From the NCBI RefSeq assembly GCF_035984655.1, contig NZ_JAXCHT010000014.1, forward strand, positions 1 through 64,000: a stretch of DNA of 64,000 nt, in the 5' to 3' direction. The stretch's first letter is position 1. Every line of letters starts with the position of its first letter. Made by a program: the position numbers and the translations under genes. The stretch comes from Actimicrobium sp035984655. Lineage in GTDB: Bacteria; Pseudomonadota; Gammaproteobacteria; Burkholderiales; Burkholderiaceae_D. The notes beneath the pieces were generated by a model that worked only from the letters and a program-made list of their open reading frames with translations, made no database searches and was not told the origin of the DNA. Positions 31,745 to 41,797 of the stretch are shown here, in pieces.

Positions 31745-33487
31745 ATGACCTACGATTACAGCTCGGAAAGCCAGCGTCTCGAATTACCGAACCCGTACCG
31801 CATCGATAACTTTTTTCAGTTCGCCGTCGCCACGTTCTATCTGATCGCTGGCTTGCTGTGCCTGATGGTGGCGCGCAGCAATCTGGATGGCATGAGCGCC
31901 AAATTCATCGTGCCGCTGGCCGCTGCCATTGTGCTGATCGGTTACGGCATCCGCTGCGCCGCGATTGGCATGACGCGACTGCGTTTCTTTTTCGGGCGCG
32001 CCCTGCCGGTTGGCCTGGCGCCCGAATTGCAAAATGGCGTGATCGGAAAATCCAGCCAGATCAACGTCGTGCTGGAAGACCTGCGCCGCGGCGCACTGAG
32101 TTTTCCAGAACCGATCGGCGCGCTCAACGGCCTGCTGTACGACCGTTTTCCACGCCTGATTCTCGCGCCGCAACCGGTGCAGGCCCTGGCGCAGTCGCAG
32201 TTTCGCAACGGCTTGGTGATCCTGCTGACGCTGGCCTCGCTGCTGGTCGCGTGGCTGGGATTTTCGCGCCCCCACACGGCGCAGTGGATCGGGGTGTTTT
32301 ACTTCCTGTTTGCAGGCTGGCTGGTGTTGCGGCCGATGACAACGCTGCGGCAAGGCGCCAGCCGCGTCAATGAAACCGCAGTAATCCTGCTGGTCGTCGC
32401 GGCCATTCTCGGCCCCGTCGCGGTAGGTTTTTTTGCGCGCTCGCTGCCTGACCTGCCCTGGCTGACCTTGCACTGGCAGGCCTTGTTCTTGCTGGTCGCC
32501 GTACTGGTCTCGGTGGCGCTGTTTTTTGTCGCCTTGATGCGCCAGCTGGCTACCGCGCAAGCAACCACCATCAGCTGCGAAGTACTGCGCCTGAATATCA
32601 ATACCCATCCAGCCCAGATCATCGGCGAGTTCGATCGCGTGATGCAGCAGAAATGGGTCGAAAAAATCCCCAACCGCCGCTACGCGCGCATCGACCCGGT
32701 CATCAATTCCGACAGCGCCACCGGCAGCTTCACCGGCGAGATCGTCGAGGAGACCCAGCCGCTGCCGTCAAAGGGTTTGCAATCGTTGTCGCTGTCGAGC
32801 GCGCTGGCCGGCGACCGCACCCGCTGGCTGGTGTATCTCAACGTGTACGGATTGCTGATGCTGTGCACCGCAGCGGTGGCACTGCTGCTGTTCGTGATGC
32901 GCTTCGAAGCCGGTGGCATTGACATGTCGATCACCGCCAACATCACCTTTGCCTTCGTTGCCTTTTCGGTCGGACGCTTCTGTTTCGAGGCATCGCAGCG
33001 GCTGTGGGGACGATTCGATTTTGTGTCGGAAATCATCTGGCTGGATTTGTCGGGGCAATACACCACCGCACGCAACAAGCTCGGCAATGATTTTTCCAGC
33101 ACGGTACGCACCGAAAGCAATGCCATCCATGTCGATTCGATGACGATGCGGGTCTGGACCGCCCGTCTCGAAACCGTGGTGTTCGGCAAGGAGAGCAAGC
33201 GCTGGATTACCGCCATGAATGGTCAGAGCGAAAACACCAGTGGCCTGGCAACGCATCTGTCGGCCTTCGCACGCGATCGCTCCATGTTCGTCGCGCCGAC
33301 CAATGCGGATGACCTGCACAAGATAGCGGCGATGCAGGGCAGCCCGGGCAGCGTGGCCGACGATCTGCAGCGACTGGCAAAGGCGCCGGCGGCAACTGCC
33401 GCACAAGATCGATTTTGCAGCGAATGTGGTGCAGCCAGGCTGACCGACGCCCGCTTCTGTTCGGGCTGCGGCGCAAAATTTCAATGA
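31745..33487 (+). CDS. Membrane protein with C-terminal zinc ribbon, function unknown
   Basis: The 580-residue protein has about eight membrane helices in two groups (residues about 25-245 and 360-425). A soluble middle portion separates the groups, and a soluble region follows them. The last 25 residues are a double CxxC zinc ribbon (RFCSECGAARLTDARFCSGC). I do not recognise a family. The start at 31745 is 18 bases after ppsR, in the same direction, so co-transcription is possible. The ribbon may be a protein-binding module, as in many membrane proteins with this kind of tail. Confidence 0.7.
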   Translation: MTYDYSSESQRLELPNPYRIDNFFQFAVATFYLIAGLLCLMVARSNLDGMSAKFIVPLAAAIVLIGYGIRCAAIGMTRLRFFFGRALPVGLAPELQNGVIGKSSQINVVLEDLRRGALSFPEPIGALNGLLYDRFPRLILAPQPVQALAQSQFRNGLVILLTLASLLVAWLGFSRPHTAQWIGVFYFLFAGWLVLRPMTTLRQGASRVNETAVILLVVAAILGPVAVGFFARSLPDLPWLTLHWQALFLLVAVLVSVALFFVALMRQLATAQATTISCEVLRLNINTHPAQIIGEFDRVMQQKWVEKIPNRRYARIDPVINSDSATGSFTGEIVEETQPLPSKGLQSLSLSSALAGDRTRWLVYLNVYGLLMLCTAAVALLLFVMRFEAGGIDMSITANITFAFVAFSVGRFCFEASQRLWGRFDFVSEIIWLDLSGQYTTARNKLGNDFSSTVRTESNAIHVDSMTMRVWTARLETVVFGKESKRWITAMNGQSENTSGLATHLSAFARDRSMFVAPTNADDLHKIAAMQGSPGSVADDLQRLAKAPAATAAQDRFCSECGAARLTDARFCSGCGAKFQ

Positions 33488-33519
33488 GCCATCGACGACG
33501 ACCTGTTCTGGAGTAGCAC

Positions 33520-36500
33520 ATGACGTATCGGGACGTACACAACATCATTGGCGCGCATCTCCAATTTGCAAAGGAGGCGGCCGAACTGGATCTGTGGGAT
33601 CACGATCTGGTGACCGGTGAAGTGACCCGCAAACCGACCCGCCTGTTCGACAGCCTTGGTTATGGCGACGCCGAGACGGCCGCCTGTCTGCACGACGGCA
33701 TGCTGGCTTTCGTGCATCCCGACGACATCGCGTTGCTGGATAGCTGCTTGGCCGACTATCTGGCCGGAATCACCGCGCAATATCGCTGTGAATTTCGCTT
33801 GCGCGCCAACGACGGCAGATGGGTCTGGTTCGCCAAACAGGGCAAGTTGTCCGATCGCGACGCGCCCGGGCGGCGACTGGTTGGCATCACCGTCAATATT
33901 GATGAACGCAAACGCAACGATGCGCAACGCGACGCGCTCACGCGCGCGCTCAAACTGGTCAGTGCCTGCAGCACCGCAATGATCCAGGCGCATACCGAGG
34001 CAGAATTTCTGCGTGCGATCTGCACGCTCGCCGTTGACACCGGCGGCTACCGGATGGCCTGGATTGGCTTTGCCGAAGACGATCCGGAAAAATCGGTGCG
34101 GCCGGTCGCCCAGTCCGGATTCGAACAGGGCTATCTGGAACACACCACTGTCACCTGGTCCGACTCCATCCTCGGCCGCGGTCCAGTCGGGACTGCGATC
34201 AAGACCGGGGCCACCACGGTGAACCAGGACTACGAGACCAACCCGCAGATGCAGCCGTGGCGCGACAGCGCGATCCAGCGCGGCTATCGCGCCAGCATTG
34301 CGCTGCCGCTGTTTGCCGAGAATCGCGTGTGTGGCGTCTTCAGCACCTATGCCGCCGACCCGTTCTCGTTTGGCGCGGCGGAAGTCACGCTGCTGGAGGA
34401 GCTGGCCGGCAATATTTCCTATGGCATCCAGACCTTGCGCAGTCGCGCCCGGCACGAGCAGACGCGCGTCGCACTGCAGGCCGAGAACGAGAAGAACCTG
34501 GCGCTGCTGCATAACGCCAGCGACGGCATTCACATCATCGATTTGAGCGGAAGATTGATCGAGGCGAGCGATTCATTTTGCAGCATGCTGGGTTACCAGC
34601 GCGCCGAGATGATCGGCATGCACATCACGCAATGGGATGCGCAGCTGTCGGAAAGCGAAATTCGAACCGGACTGGCACAGCAGTTCAGTGCGCCGGTCCG
34701 CATCCAGTTCGAGACGCGCCATCGACGCAAGGATGGCAGCCTGATCGACGTCGAGATCAGCGGCCAGTCGCTCAATCTCAATGACAAATTGGTGCTGTTC
34801 AACTCCTCCCGTGACATCACGCATCGCAAACAGGCGGAGGAAGCACTGCAGGAGAAACAGCGGCTACTACTCCGCGCCGAACGTCAATACCGCGAATTGC
34901 TCAGCAACCTGCACATCGCGATCGTGGTGCATGGCGCCGATACCCGCATCCTGTTCAGCAACCCGCGTGCGTCTGAACTTCTCGGGTTGTCCGACGACCA
35001 GATGCGCGGCAAAATCGCGCTGGATCCGGCCTGGAATTTCATTGCGGAGGATGGACAGGTGATGGCGCCCTACGAGTACCCGGTCAACCGCGTGATTCGT
35101 TCGCTCAAACCGATGGAAGGGCTGGTGCTTGGGGTAACGGGAACGAAAACGGCGAAGCCGGTGTGGCTGCTGGTGAATGCATTTCCGGAATTCCAAGCCG
35201 ACGGCAGCCTCAATCAGGTCGTCATCGACTTCGACGATATCAGTGCGCGCAAACAGGCGGAGGCGCAAATCCATAGCCTGGCCTTTTTCGACGACTTGAC
35301 CGGATTGCCGAACCGCCGCCTGCTGACCGACCGATTCCACTCGGCATTATCGGCCTCGACGCGTTGCAATTGCTATGGCGCCGTGCTGTTCATTGACATG
35401 GACCGCTTCAAGACCGTCAATGACGTACTCGGACATGAATTCGGCGATCTGCTGCTCATCGAAGCGACAGCGCGCATTCGGTCCTGCGTGCGCGAGGTCG
35501 ATACGGTTGCCCGCATTGGCGGCGACGAATTCGTCGTCCTGCTGGTTGAAGTGGACGAGCAGCTCGGAACGGCATCCCAGAAAACTGCCTTGGTTGCCGA
35601 AAAAATTCGCCTCGCCCTGACCCGCCCCTATCAGCTCAGAGGCAACGAACAACATTGCTCATCGAGCATTGGCGTGAGCATGTATCACGGCAACCAGGAG
35701 ACGCCCGGCGATTTGCTGCGCCAGGCCGACATTGCCATGTACAAGTCCAAGGATGCCGGCCGCAATGCGGTGCGCTTCTTCAATCCAGCGATGCAATTGG
35801 CGGTCGAAGTGCACGCCGCACTGGAAGCCGATTTGCGTCATGCGGTACCCGACGGCCAGCTGCAGCTGTACTACCAGATTCAGGTCGACAGTGACCAGCG
35901 TGCGCTGGGCGCCGAAGCGCTGGTGCGCTGGCTGCATCCCAAACGCGGCATGGTTCCGCCCATGCAGTTCATTCCGGTTGCAGAGGAAAGCTCGCTGATT
36001 CTCGATATCGGTGGCTGGGTGCTCGAGACCGCCTGCCGGCAGCTGGTGACATGGGCCGGCCATGCCGCCACGCGCGACCTGACGCTGGCGGTGAACGTCA
36101 GCGCGCAGCAGTTCAGGCAGGCGGACTTTGTCGAGACGCTGGCGGCGATGCTGCGCCGGCACGGCACGGTGGCGGCACGACTGAAGCTGGAACTGACCGA
36201 GAGCGTGGTGCTCAACGATGTCAACGACGTGGTCAGCAAGATGTACGCGCTCAAGGGACTGGGCGTGAAGTTGTCAATGGATGACTTCGGCACCGGCTAT
36301 TCGTCGCTCGCCTATCTGAAACAACTGCCGCTGGATCAGATCAAGATCGATCAGAGTTTTGTGCGTGACATCACCACCGACCCGAACGACGCGGTCATGG
36401 TGAAGACCATCATTGACCTGGCAAAAAATTTCCGCCTGCATGTGATCGCCGAAGGTGTCGAGACCGAGTCGCAACTGGCCTTTCTGCAGCTGCATGGCTG

Positions 36501-36585
36501 CATGGCGTACCAGGGCTATCTGTTCAGTCGACCAGTGCCGATCGCGCAGTTCGAGGCACTGCTCAAGCAAGCGCCCGACGCCTGA
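33520..36585 (+). CDS. PAS-GAF-PAS-PAS-GGDEF-EAL cyclic-di-GMP protein
   Basis: The 1,021-residue soluble protein carries a PAS domain (about 20-130), a GAF domain (150-310), two further PAS domains (325-585), then GGDEF and EAL domains. The diguanylate cyclase motif is intact (RIGGDEFVVL) with an RxxD inhibitory site five residues before it. The phosphodiesterase motifs are intact (EALVRW, LELTES, DDFGTGYSSLAYLKQLPLDQ). Both making and breaking of cyclic-di-GMP are possible. No membrane segment is seen, so the signal is cytosolic. GGAGT lies about 8 bases before the ATG. Confidence 0.93.
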   Translation: MTYRDVHNIIGAHLQFAKEAAELDLWDHDLVTGEVTRKPTRLFDSLGYGDAETAACLHDGMLAFVHPDDIALLDSCLADYLAGITAQYRCEFRLRANDGRWVWFAKQGKLSDRDAPGRRLVGITVNIDERKRNDAQRDALTRALKLVSACSTAMIQAHTEAEFLRAICTLAVDTGGYRMAWIGFAEDDPEKSVRPVAQSGFEQGYLEHTTVTWSDSILGRGPVGTAIKTGATTVNQDYETNPQMQPWRDSAIQRGYRASIALPLFAENRVCGVFSTYAADPFSFGAAEVTLLEELAGNISYGIQTLRSRARHEQTRVALQAENEKNLALLHNASDGIHIIDLSGRLIEASDSFCSMLGYQRAEMIGMHITQWDAQLSESEIRTGLAQQFSAPVRIQFETRHRRKDGSLIDVEISGQSLNLNDKLVLFNSSRDITHRKQAEEALQEKQRLLLRAERQYRELLSNLHIAIVVHGADTRILFSNPRASELLGLSDDQMRGKIALDPAWNFIAEDGQVMAPYEYPVNRVIRSLKPMEGLVLGVTGTKTAKPVWLLVNAFPEFQADGSLNQVVIDFDDISARKQAEAQIHSLAFFDDLTGLPNRRLLTDRFHSALSASTRCNCYGAVLFIDMDRFKTVNDVLGHEFGDLLLIEATARIRSCVREVDTVARIGGDEFVVLLVEVDEQLGTASQKTALVAEKIRLALTRPYQLRGNEQHCSSSIGVSMYHGNQETPGDLLRQADIAMYKSKDAGRNAVRFFNPAMQLAVEVHAALEADLRHAVPDGQLQLYYQIQVDSDQRALGAEALVRWLHPKRGMVPPMQFIPVAEESSLILDIGGWVLETACRQLVTWAGHAATRDLTLAVNVSAQQFRQADFVETLAAMLRRHGTVAARLKLELTESVVLNDVNDVVSKMYALKGLGVKLSMDDFGTGYSSLAYLKQLPLDQIKIDQSFVRDITTDPNDAVMVKTIIDLAKNFRLHVIAEGVETESQLAFLQLHGCMAYQGYLFSRPVPIAQFEALLKQAPDA

Positions 36586-36608
36586 GGCGCCGCACCAGCA
36601 CGCCAAGG

Positions 36609-38414
36609 CTATGTTGACGCAGCCTGCTGGTCGGCGTGGAATGCGGCGGCGTCCTGGGAGAACATCTCTTCCAGCTCTTGCTGTGCCTTGCGCGTGAGCG
36701 AGACGACCTTGTCGATATCCTTGTAATGCGGATAGACCGTTTCGAGCGTCTTCAGGTTGTGGGCACGAAACGTCGCCGCCGCCTGTTGCGCGCGCTCCGC
36801 CTCGAACCCCAGCTGCTCCAGCACCTGCGCGCCCAGCTGCAACGCAGATTCGAAGACTTCGCGTTGCAACAGCGTGACGCCGCGATTTCTGAGCTGGTAG
36901 AAATGGGTGACGTTGCGCGCGCGCGCCAGAATGGTCAGATCGGGGAAATTCCGCCGCACCGTGTCGACCAGCGCGAGGCTTTGGCTGACGTCGTCAATCG
37001 CCACCACCAGCGTGCGCGCATTGCCGATGCCGGCCGCGATCAGCAGATCAAGCCGGGTCGCATCGCCATAGAACACCTTGTAGCCGAACCGGCGCAGTAA
37101 TTCGATCTGATCGGGATCGTGATCCAGCACGGTCACGCCAATCTTGTTGGCGAACAGCAGGCGGCCGATGATCTGGCCGAAACGACCAAAGCCGGCAATG
37201 AGGACAGGGTTGTCCTGTTCCTCGATCTGGTCGTCCTTGCGGACTTTTTTTGCGGCCCGCAGGCGCGGCGCAATCAGCTTGTCATGCAACAGCAGAAGCA
37301 AGGGCGTCGCCACCATCGACAGCGTCACCACCACCACCAGGATCGCCGCATTGCCGGCACTGAGCACGCTGGCGTCGGTGGCGGCGCCAAAAATCACAAA
37401 GGCAAACTCACCGCCCTGCGACAACAGCATCGCAAAGAACAACTGCTGGCTCGATGGAATCGCAAAGCGTTTCGACAGCAGATACAGGATGCCGAGCTTG
37501 ATCGTCAGCAGGATGCTGACAGCGGCCAGAATCAGCCAGGGCTGCGCGCGCAGGACGCCGATATCGACCGACATGCCAACCGCAATGAAGAACAGGCCCA
37601 GCAACAGGCCCTTGAACGGTTCCAGATCGCTGATCAATTCGTGCCGGTATTCCGAATCCGCCAGCACCACGCCCGCCATGAAGGTGCCGAGTGCCATCGA
37701 CAGGCTGACCGATTGCATCAGCAGGCAAATGGCGATCACCAGCAGCAGGGCGAAGGCGGTGAACAGCTCGCGCAGGCCGGTGCGGGCGATGAAGCGAAAC
37801 GCCGGGTTGACCAGGAAACGACCGCCGATGATCAGCGCCGCCAGCACGGCGACCAGCTTGCCCACGCGTTGCCACATCGGTGCGCTGCTGTCGCTCACCA
37901 CGCCACCGAGCAGCGGTATCAAGCCGATCATCGGAATCGCGGCAATGTCCTGGAACAGCAGGATCGAGAAACCGACGGAACCGGCCGGTGTTTGCAGCAG
38001 CTTGCGCTCGCCCAGCGTGGCCAGCACGATTGCGGTGGACGACAGCGACAACCCGAGTGCCGCCACCATGGCAGTCTTCCAGTCCACCCCCAGCGCCAGC
38101 GCCGCCGCGCCCAATCCGATACTGACCAGCGCGACCTGCGCCCCACCCCAGCCAAAGATCGGCCGGCGCAACGCCCACAAGCGCGCAGGTTCGAGCTCGA
38201 GACCAATCAGGAACAGCAGCAGCACGACACCAAATTCGGAAAACTCCAGGATGTCGTCGACGTTGTCGATCAGGCCCAGTCCCCACGGTCCGATTGCCGT
38301 TCCGGCCAATAGATAGCCAAGCACCGCGCCCATGCCGAGGCGCTTGGCGAGCGGCACCATCACGACCGCCGCCACCAGAAAGAACAACATGTTTAGCAGG
38401 AAGCGGTGTTCCAT
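36609..38414 (-). CDS. Kef-type monovalent cation:proton antiporter (CPA2)
   Basis: The 601-residue protein has about 12 membrane helices (residues 5-385), followed by a TrkA-N/RCK domain with the Rossmann motif VLIAGFGRFGQIIGRLLFA. This is the KefB/KefC layout of potassium efflux systems, with a short C-terminal tail. KefF or KefG partners are not seen here. It lies downstream of the rRNA methyltransferase gene on the same strand, 15 bases away, at the end of the macro-operon. Confidence 0.9.
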   Translation of the reverse strand: MEHRFLLNMLFFLVAAVVMVPLAKRLGMGAVLGYLLAGTAIGPWGLGLIDNVDDILEFSEFGVVLLLFLIGLELEPARLWALRRPIFGWGGAQVALVSIGLGAAALALGVDWKTAMVAALGLSLSSTAIVLATLGERKLLQTPAGSVGFSILLFQDIAAIPMIGLIPLLGGVVSDSSAPMWQRVGKLVAVLAALIIGGRFLVNPAFRFIARTGLRELFTAFALLLVIAICLLMQSVSLSMALGTFMAGVVLADSEYRHELISDLEPFKGLLLGLFFIAVGMSVDIGVLRAQPWLILAAVSILLTIKLGILYLLSKRFAIPSSQQLFFAMLLSQGGEFAFVIFGAATDASVLSAGNAAILVVVVTLSMVATPLLLLLHDKLIAPRLRAAKKVRKDDQIEEQDNPVLIAGFGRFGQIIGRLLFANKIGVTVLDHDPDQIELLRRFGYKVFYGDATRLDLLIAAGIGNARTLVVAIDDVSQSLALVDTVRRNFPDLTILARARNVTHFYQLRNRGVTLLQREVFESALQLGAQVLEQLGFEAERAQQAAATFRAHNLKTLETVYPHYKDIDKVVSLTRKAQQELEEMFSQDAAAFHADQQAAST

Positions 38415-38429
38415 GGCGACTCCAATTGG

Positions 38430-39224
38430 TCAACGCGGCGCGGCGCTGCGTTGCCGCACCTGTTCGAAGAAACAGACCGCCGCACTGGCAGCCACATTGA
38501 GCGACTCCATCGCACCGAGGTGCGGAATAGCGACCTGGTGTGTAGCCAGCGCCAGCAACTCCTGCGCCACGCCCTGCCCTTCATGACCGAACAACCAGGC
38601 CACCGGCTGGCTCAGGTCGGTCTCGAAAATCGTTTGCCGGGCATGCGAGCTGGTGGCCAGCACCGGTACGCTGGCACTGCGGATGACCGCGGCGAGATCG
38701 ACGTTTTCGGCAATCTTCAGCACAAAATGGGCGCCCATGCCGGCGCGCAACACCTTCGGCGACCAGGTAAATGCCGTGCCGGGACTGCACAGCACGAATT
38801 CGATGCCGGCCGCAGCAGCACTGCGCAGGATCGATCCCATGTTGCCCGGGTCCTGCAGGTTGTCGAGCAGCACGGCAGAGCCGGTCAAGGCGGCCGGCGC
38901 CGTCAGCTCGGGCGTGTCGACCACAAACATCAGGCCAACGCCGTGCTCGACCTGGCTTAGCGCGTTGTAGAGCGCATCCGGCAACAGAATGCATTGGCTG
39001 GCGCCGCCCTCGCATTGCACCGCAATTGGCACGACTTCGTGATGCAGGCGCGCGCTTTCACTGACGATGCACAAACGCGGCGCTCCCAGATGCTGCAAAT
39101 ACGCCTCGCACAGATGCACGCCATCGAGCAGCGTGCGCCCGGCCTTGCGGCGTGCCTGCGAACTGCCGGCCAGTTGCTTGAGCTCCTTGTAGAGCGGATT
39201 CTCGCGCGAGGTAATGGGTTTCAT
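38430..39224 (-). CDS. TrmH/SpoU family RNA 2'-O-methyltransferase
   Basis: The 264-residue product has a substrate-binding N-terminus (ITSRENPLYKELKQLA, RRKAGRTLLDGVHL) and the knotted SPOUT domain. Its motifs are DNLQDPGNMGSILRSAAAAG, WLFGHEGQGV and IPHLGAMESLNVAASAAVCF. It methylates ribose in rRNA or tRNA with S-adenosylmethionine; the target cannot be told. It overlaps rnhB by 4 bases. Confidence 0.92.
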   Translation of the reverse strand: MKPITSRENPLYKELKQLAGSSQARRKAGRTLLDGVHLCEAYLQHLGAPRLCIVSESARLHHEVVPIAVQCEGGASQCILLPDALYNALSQVEHGVGLMFVVDTPELTAPAALTGSAVLLDNLQDPGNMGSILRSAAAAGIEFVLCSPGTAFTWSPKVLRAGMGAHFVLKIAENVDLAAVIRSASVPVLATSSHARQTIFETDLSQPVAWLFGHEGQGVAQELLALATHQVAIPHLGAMESLNVAASAAVCFFEQVRQRSAAPR

Positions 39225-39847
39225 GGTTGACCGCCCGCCAGCAATTTGCGCACCGGCGCATACGACAACCGGTGCACCGGCGAGACGCCATGCAGGCGCA
39301 ATCGCTCCATGTGCAGCGCGGTGGGATAGCCCTTGTGGCGATCGAAGGCGTATTCCGGGTAGATCTCATGCAGTGCATACAGCGCCGCATCGCGCGCGGT
39401 CTTGGCGAGAATCGAGGCGGCCGAAATGGCATCGACCTTGTCATCGCCACCGACGATGGCTTCCGAGCGGATCGCCATGACCGGGCAGCGATTGCCATCG
39501 ATCAGGGCCAGCGTGGGTACGCGATGCAATCCTTCCACCGCGCGGCGCATCGCCAGCAGCGATGCCTGCAGAATATTGATCTGATCGATTTCAGCGTGCG
39601 AGCATTCGGCGATCGCCCACGACAAGGCATGCGCCTTGATCTCGATGGCGAGCGCGTCGCGACGCGCTTCGGTCAGTTTCTTGGAGTCGCGCAAACCGGC
39701 GATCGGGCGCGCCGGGTCGAGAATGACGGCGGCGGCGAACACCGGCCCGGCCAGCGGTCCGCGACCGGCCTCGTCGACGCCGCAAACCAGTTCGCCATCG
39801 TGGTCAAACAGGGCAAGGGAGGCAGGCATGGTCAGCGGCTCGATCAC
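39221..39847 (-). CDS. rnhB: Ribonuclease HII
   Basis: RNase HII removes ribonucleotides from DNA and RNA from hybrids. The 208-residue product has the active-site ACGVDEAGRG-type motif VCGVDEAGRGPLAGPVFAAA and later ISAASILAKTARD and YPEYAFDRHKGYPT. A GTG at 39847 overlaps the lpxB stop (GTGA); an ATG at 39829 is the alternative. It sits after lpxB as in many Burkholderiales. Confidence 0.95.
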   Translation of the reverse strand: MIEPLTMPASLALFDHDGELVCGVDEAGRGPLAGPVFAAAVILDPARPIAGLRDSKKLTEARRDALAIEIKAHALSWAIAECSHAEIDQINILQASLLAMRRAVEGLHRVPTLALIDGNRCPVMAIRSEAIVGGDDKVDAISAASILAKTARDAALYALHEIYPEYAFDRHKGYPTALHMERLRLHGVSPVHRLSYAPVRKLLAGGQP

Positions 39848-41019
39848 TGGTGTGCGCGATTGATCAGGTTCATGACCGCATTCGCGCTCTCGCGCGCCGT
39901 GTCGCGCAGCAGCGCATGGTGCATCTGCGTGAAGCGCTCGGTGAGCGTGGCGCGCCCGGCATGGTCATTGAGCTGCGTCCACAGCGCATCGGCCATGGCC
40001 TGCGGAGTGGCGGCCTGCTGCAGCAATTCCGGGACGATGAATTCCTGCGCCAGGATATTCGGCAAGCCGACCCACGGCTGGTAACCCATGTGACGCATGA
40101 TTTCCCAGCTTGCGCGCAGCATCTTGTAGGCAATCACCATCGGCTTCTTGAACAACGCCACCTCCAGCGACGCCGTGCCGGACGCCACCAGCACCGCATC
40201 GGCTGCGGCCATCGCGACGTGCGACTGCCCCTGCAATACCTGAATCGGCACATCGCGCAACTCGGCGGCGGCGATCAGTTCATGGAAGTAGCGGCTCAGG
40301 TTCTCGCCTGCCATCGGCACCACGAAGCGCATGCCGGGTTCGCGCAGCAGCAGCAGGCGGGCGGTCTCGACAAAGGCGACGGCGTTGTACTTCAGCTCCG
40401 ACATGCGGCTGCCAGGGAGAATTGCGACCACGCTGCCGTCGACCGGCAAACCGAGCTGGATGCGCGCGGCGGCAACATCCGGCACCATCGGGATCACCTC
40501 GGCCAGCGGATGCCCCACATAGGTCACCGGGATGCCGGCCTTGCGATAGATCGCTTCTTCAAACGGAAACACCACCAGCATGTGCGACACCGCGCGTTCG
40601 ATCTTCTTGATGCGGCCACCGCGCCACGCCCAGATCGACGGGCTGATGAAATGCATGGTCGGAATACCCGCGTGCTTCAGGTCCGCTTCGAGGCCAAGAT
40701 TGAAATCGGGCGCATCGACACCGATGAAGACCGCCGGGCGCTCCGCCACCAGGCCGGCGCGCAATGAATTCTGGATGTTCTTGATTTCGCGATAGTGCGC
40801 CAGCACCTCGAACAGGCCGCGCACCGAGAGTTTTTCCATCGGCCAGTCACTGACGAAGCCATATTCGGCCATCTTCGGGCCACCGATGCCGTGCATGCGT
40901 GCCAGCGGCAACTGCGGCCGCAATCCGGACAGCAAGCGGCTGGCCAGCAGATCGCCGGAACTTTCACCGGCGACCATCGCGATCACCGGCCCGTTCCCGG
41001 CCTCAGCGGACGATGCCAC
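39844..41019 (-). CDS. lpxB: Lipid-A-disaccharide synthase
   Basis: LpxB joins UDP-diacylglucosamine and lipid X to make the lipid A disaccharide. The product is about 391 residues with the start motif AMVAGESSGDLLASRLL, then LPGSRMSELKYN in the nucleotide-binding half. The start is uncertain: a GTG at 41019 overlaps lpxA by 17 bases, and a GTG at 40986 or ATG at 40977 would also fit. It follows lpxA in the classical lipid A cluster. Confidence 0.94.
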   Translation of the reverse strand: MASSAEAGNGPVIAMVAGESSGDLLASRLLSGLRPQLPLARMHGIGGPKMAEYGFVSDWPMEKLSVRGLFEVLAHYREIKNIQNSLRAGLVAERPAVFIGVDAPDFNLGLEADLKHAGIPTMHFISPSIWAWRGGRIKKIERAVSHMLVVFPFEEAIYRKAGIPVTYVGHPLAEVIPMVPDVAAARIQLGLPVDGSVVAILPGSRMSELKYNAVAFVETARLLLLREPGMRFVVPMAGENLSRYFHELIAAAELRDVPIQVLQGQSHVAMAAADAVLVASGTASLEVALFKKPMVIAYKMLRASWEIMRHMGYQPWVGLPNILAQEFIVPELLQQAATPQAMADALWTQLNDHAGRATLTERFTQMHHALLRDTARESANAVMNLINRAHQ

Positions 41020-41797
41020 GCGTACTGCTGTCAAGGAAACTGCGCAGCAGTTCCAGTGCCGCGACGCAGCTTGCGTCGCCATTGGCCGATTCAACCTGCA
41101 GCGCGGCCTTGGCCTGTTCCATGGTCAGATCGGATTTGTAAATCAGCTTGTAAGCCGCGCGGATGGCCGAGATCTGTGCCGCGCTGAAGCCACGCCGCTT
41201 CATGCCTTCGCTGTTGACGCCGTGTACCGCGGCAGGGTTGCCGGCCACGGTGAAATACGGCGGCACGTCCTGCGTCAGGCTGGTGCTCATGCCGATCATC
41301 GCGTGCGCGCCAATCTGGCAAAACTGGTGGACGTTGGCAAAACCGCCCAGGATGGCCCAGTCGCCGACGTGCACATGTCCGGCCAGCTGGGCATTGTTGG
41401 CAAAAATCGTGTGATTGCCAATCTGGCAGTCATGCGCCAGATGGACATACGCCATCATCCAGTTGTCGTCGCCCAGGCGGGTAACGCCCACATCCTGGAT
41501 GGTGCCGAGATTGAAGGTGCAGAATTCACGGATGGTGTTGCGGTGACCGATCTCGAGCCGGGTCGGCTCGCCGGCATATTTCTTGTCCTGCGGTGCGGCG
41601 CCGATGGAGGAGAACTGAAAAAACGTATTGTCGCTGCCGATCGTGGTGTGGCCGTCGATGACCACATGCGGTCCGATTTTTGTGCCGGAACCGATCCGCA
41701 CATGCGCGCCGATGATCGAATACGCACCGACTTCGACCGAGCTGTCGAGTTCGGCCTTCGGATCGATCAGCGCGGTCGGGTGGATCAATGTCGTCAT
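41003..41797 (-). CDS. lpxA: UDP-N-acetylglucosamine acyltransferase
   Basis: LpxA adds the first acyl chain in lipid A synthesis. The 264-residue product has a left-handed beta-helix of hexapeptide repeats (IHPTALIDPKAELDSSVEVG onwards), the catalytic His in VHLAHDCQIGNHTI, and a helical C-terminus. The ATG at 41797 has GGAG upstream and overlaps the fabZ stop (TAATG). Confidence 0.96.
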   Translation of the reverse strand: MTTLIHPTALIDPKAELDSSVEVGAYSIIGAHVRIGSGTKIGPHVVIDGHTTIGSDNTFFQFSSIGAAPQDKKYAGEPTRLEIGHRNTIREFCTFNLGTIQDVGVTRLGDDNWMMAYVHLAHDCQIGNHTIFANNAQLAGHVHVGDWAILGGFANVHQFCQIGAHAMIGMSTSLTQDVPPYFTVAGNPAAVHGVNSEGMKRRGFSAAQISAIRAAYKLIYKSDLTMEQAKAALQVESANGDASCVAALELLRSFLDSSTRGIVR

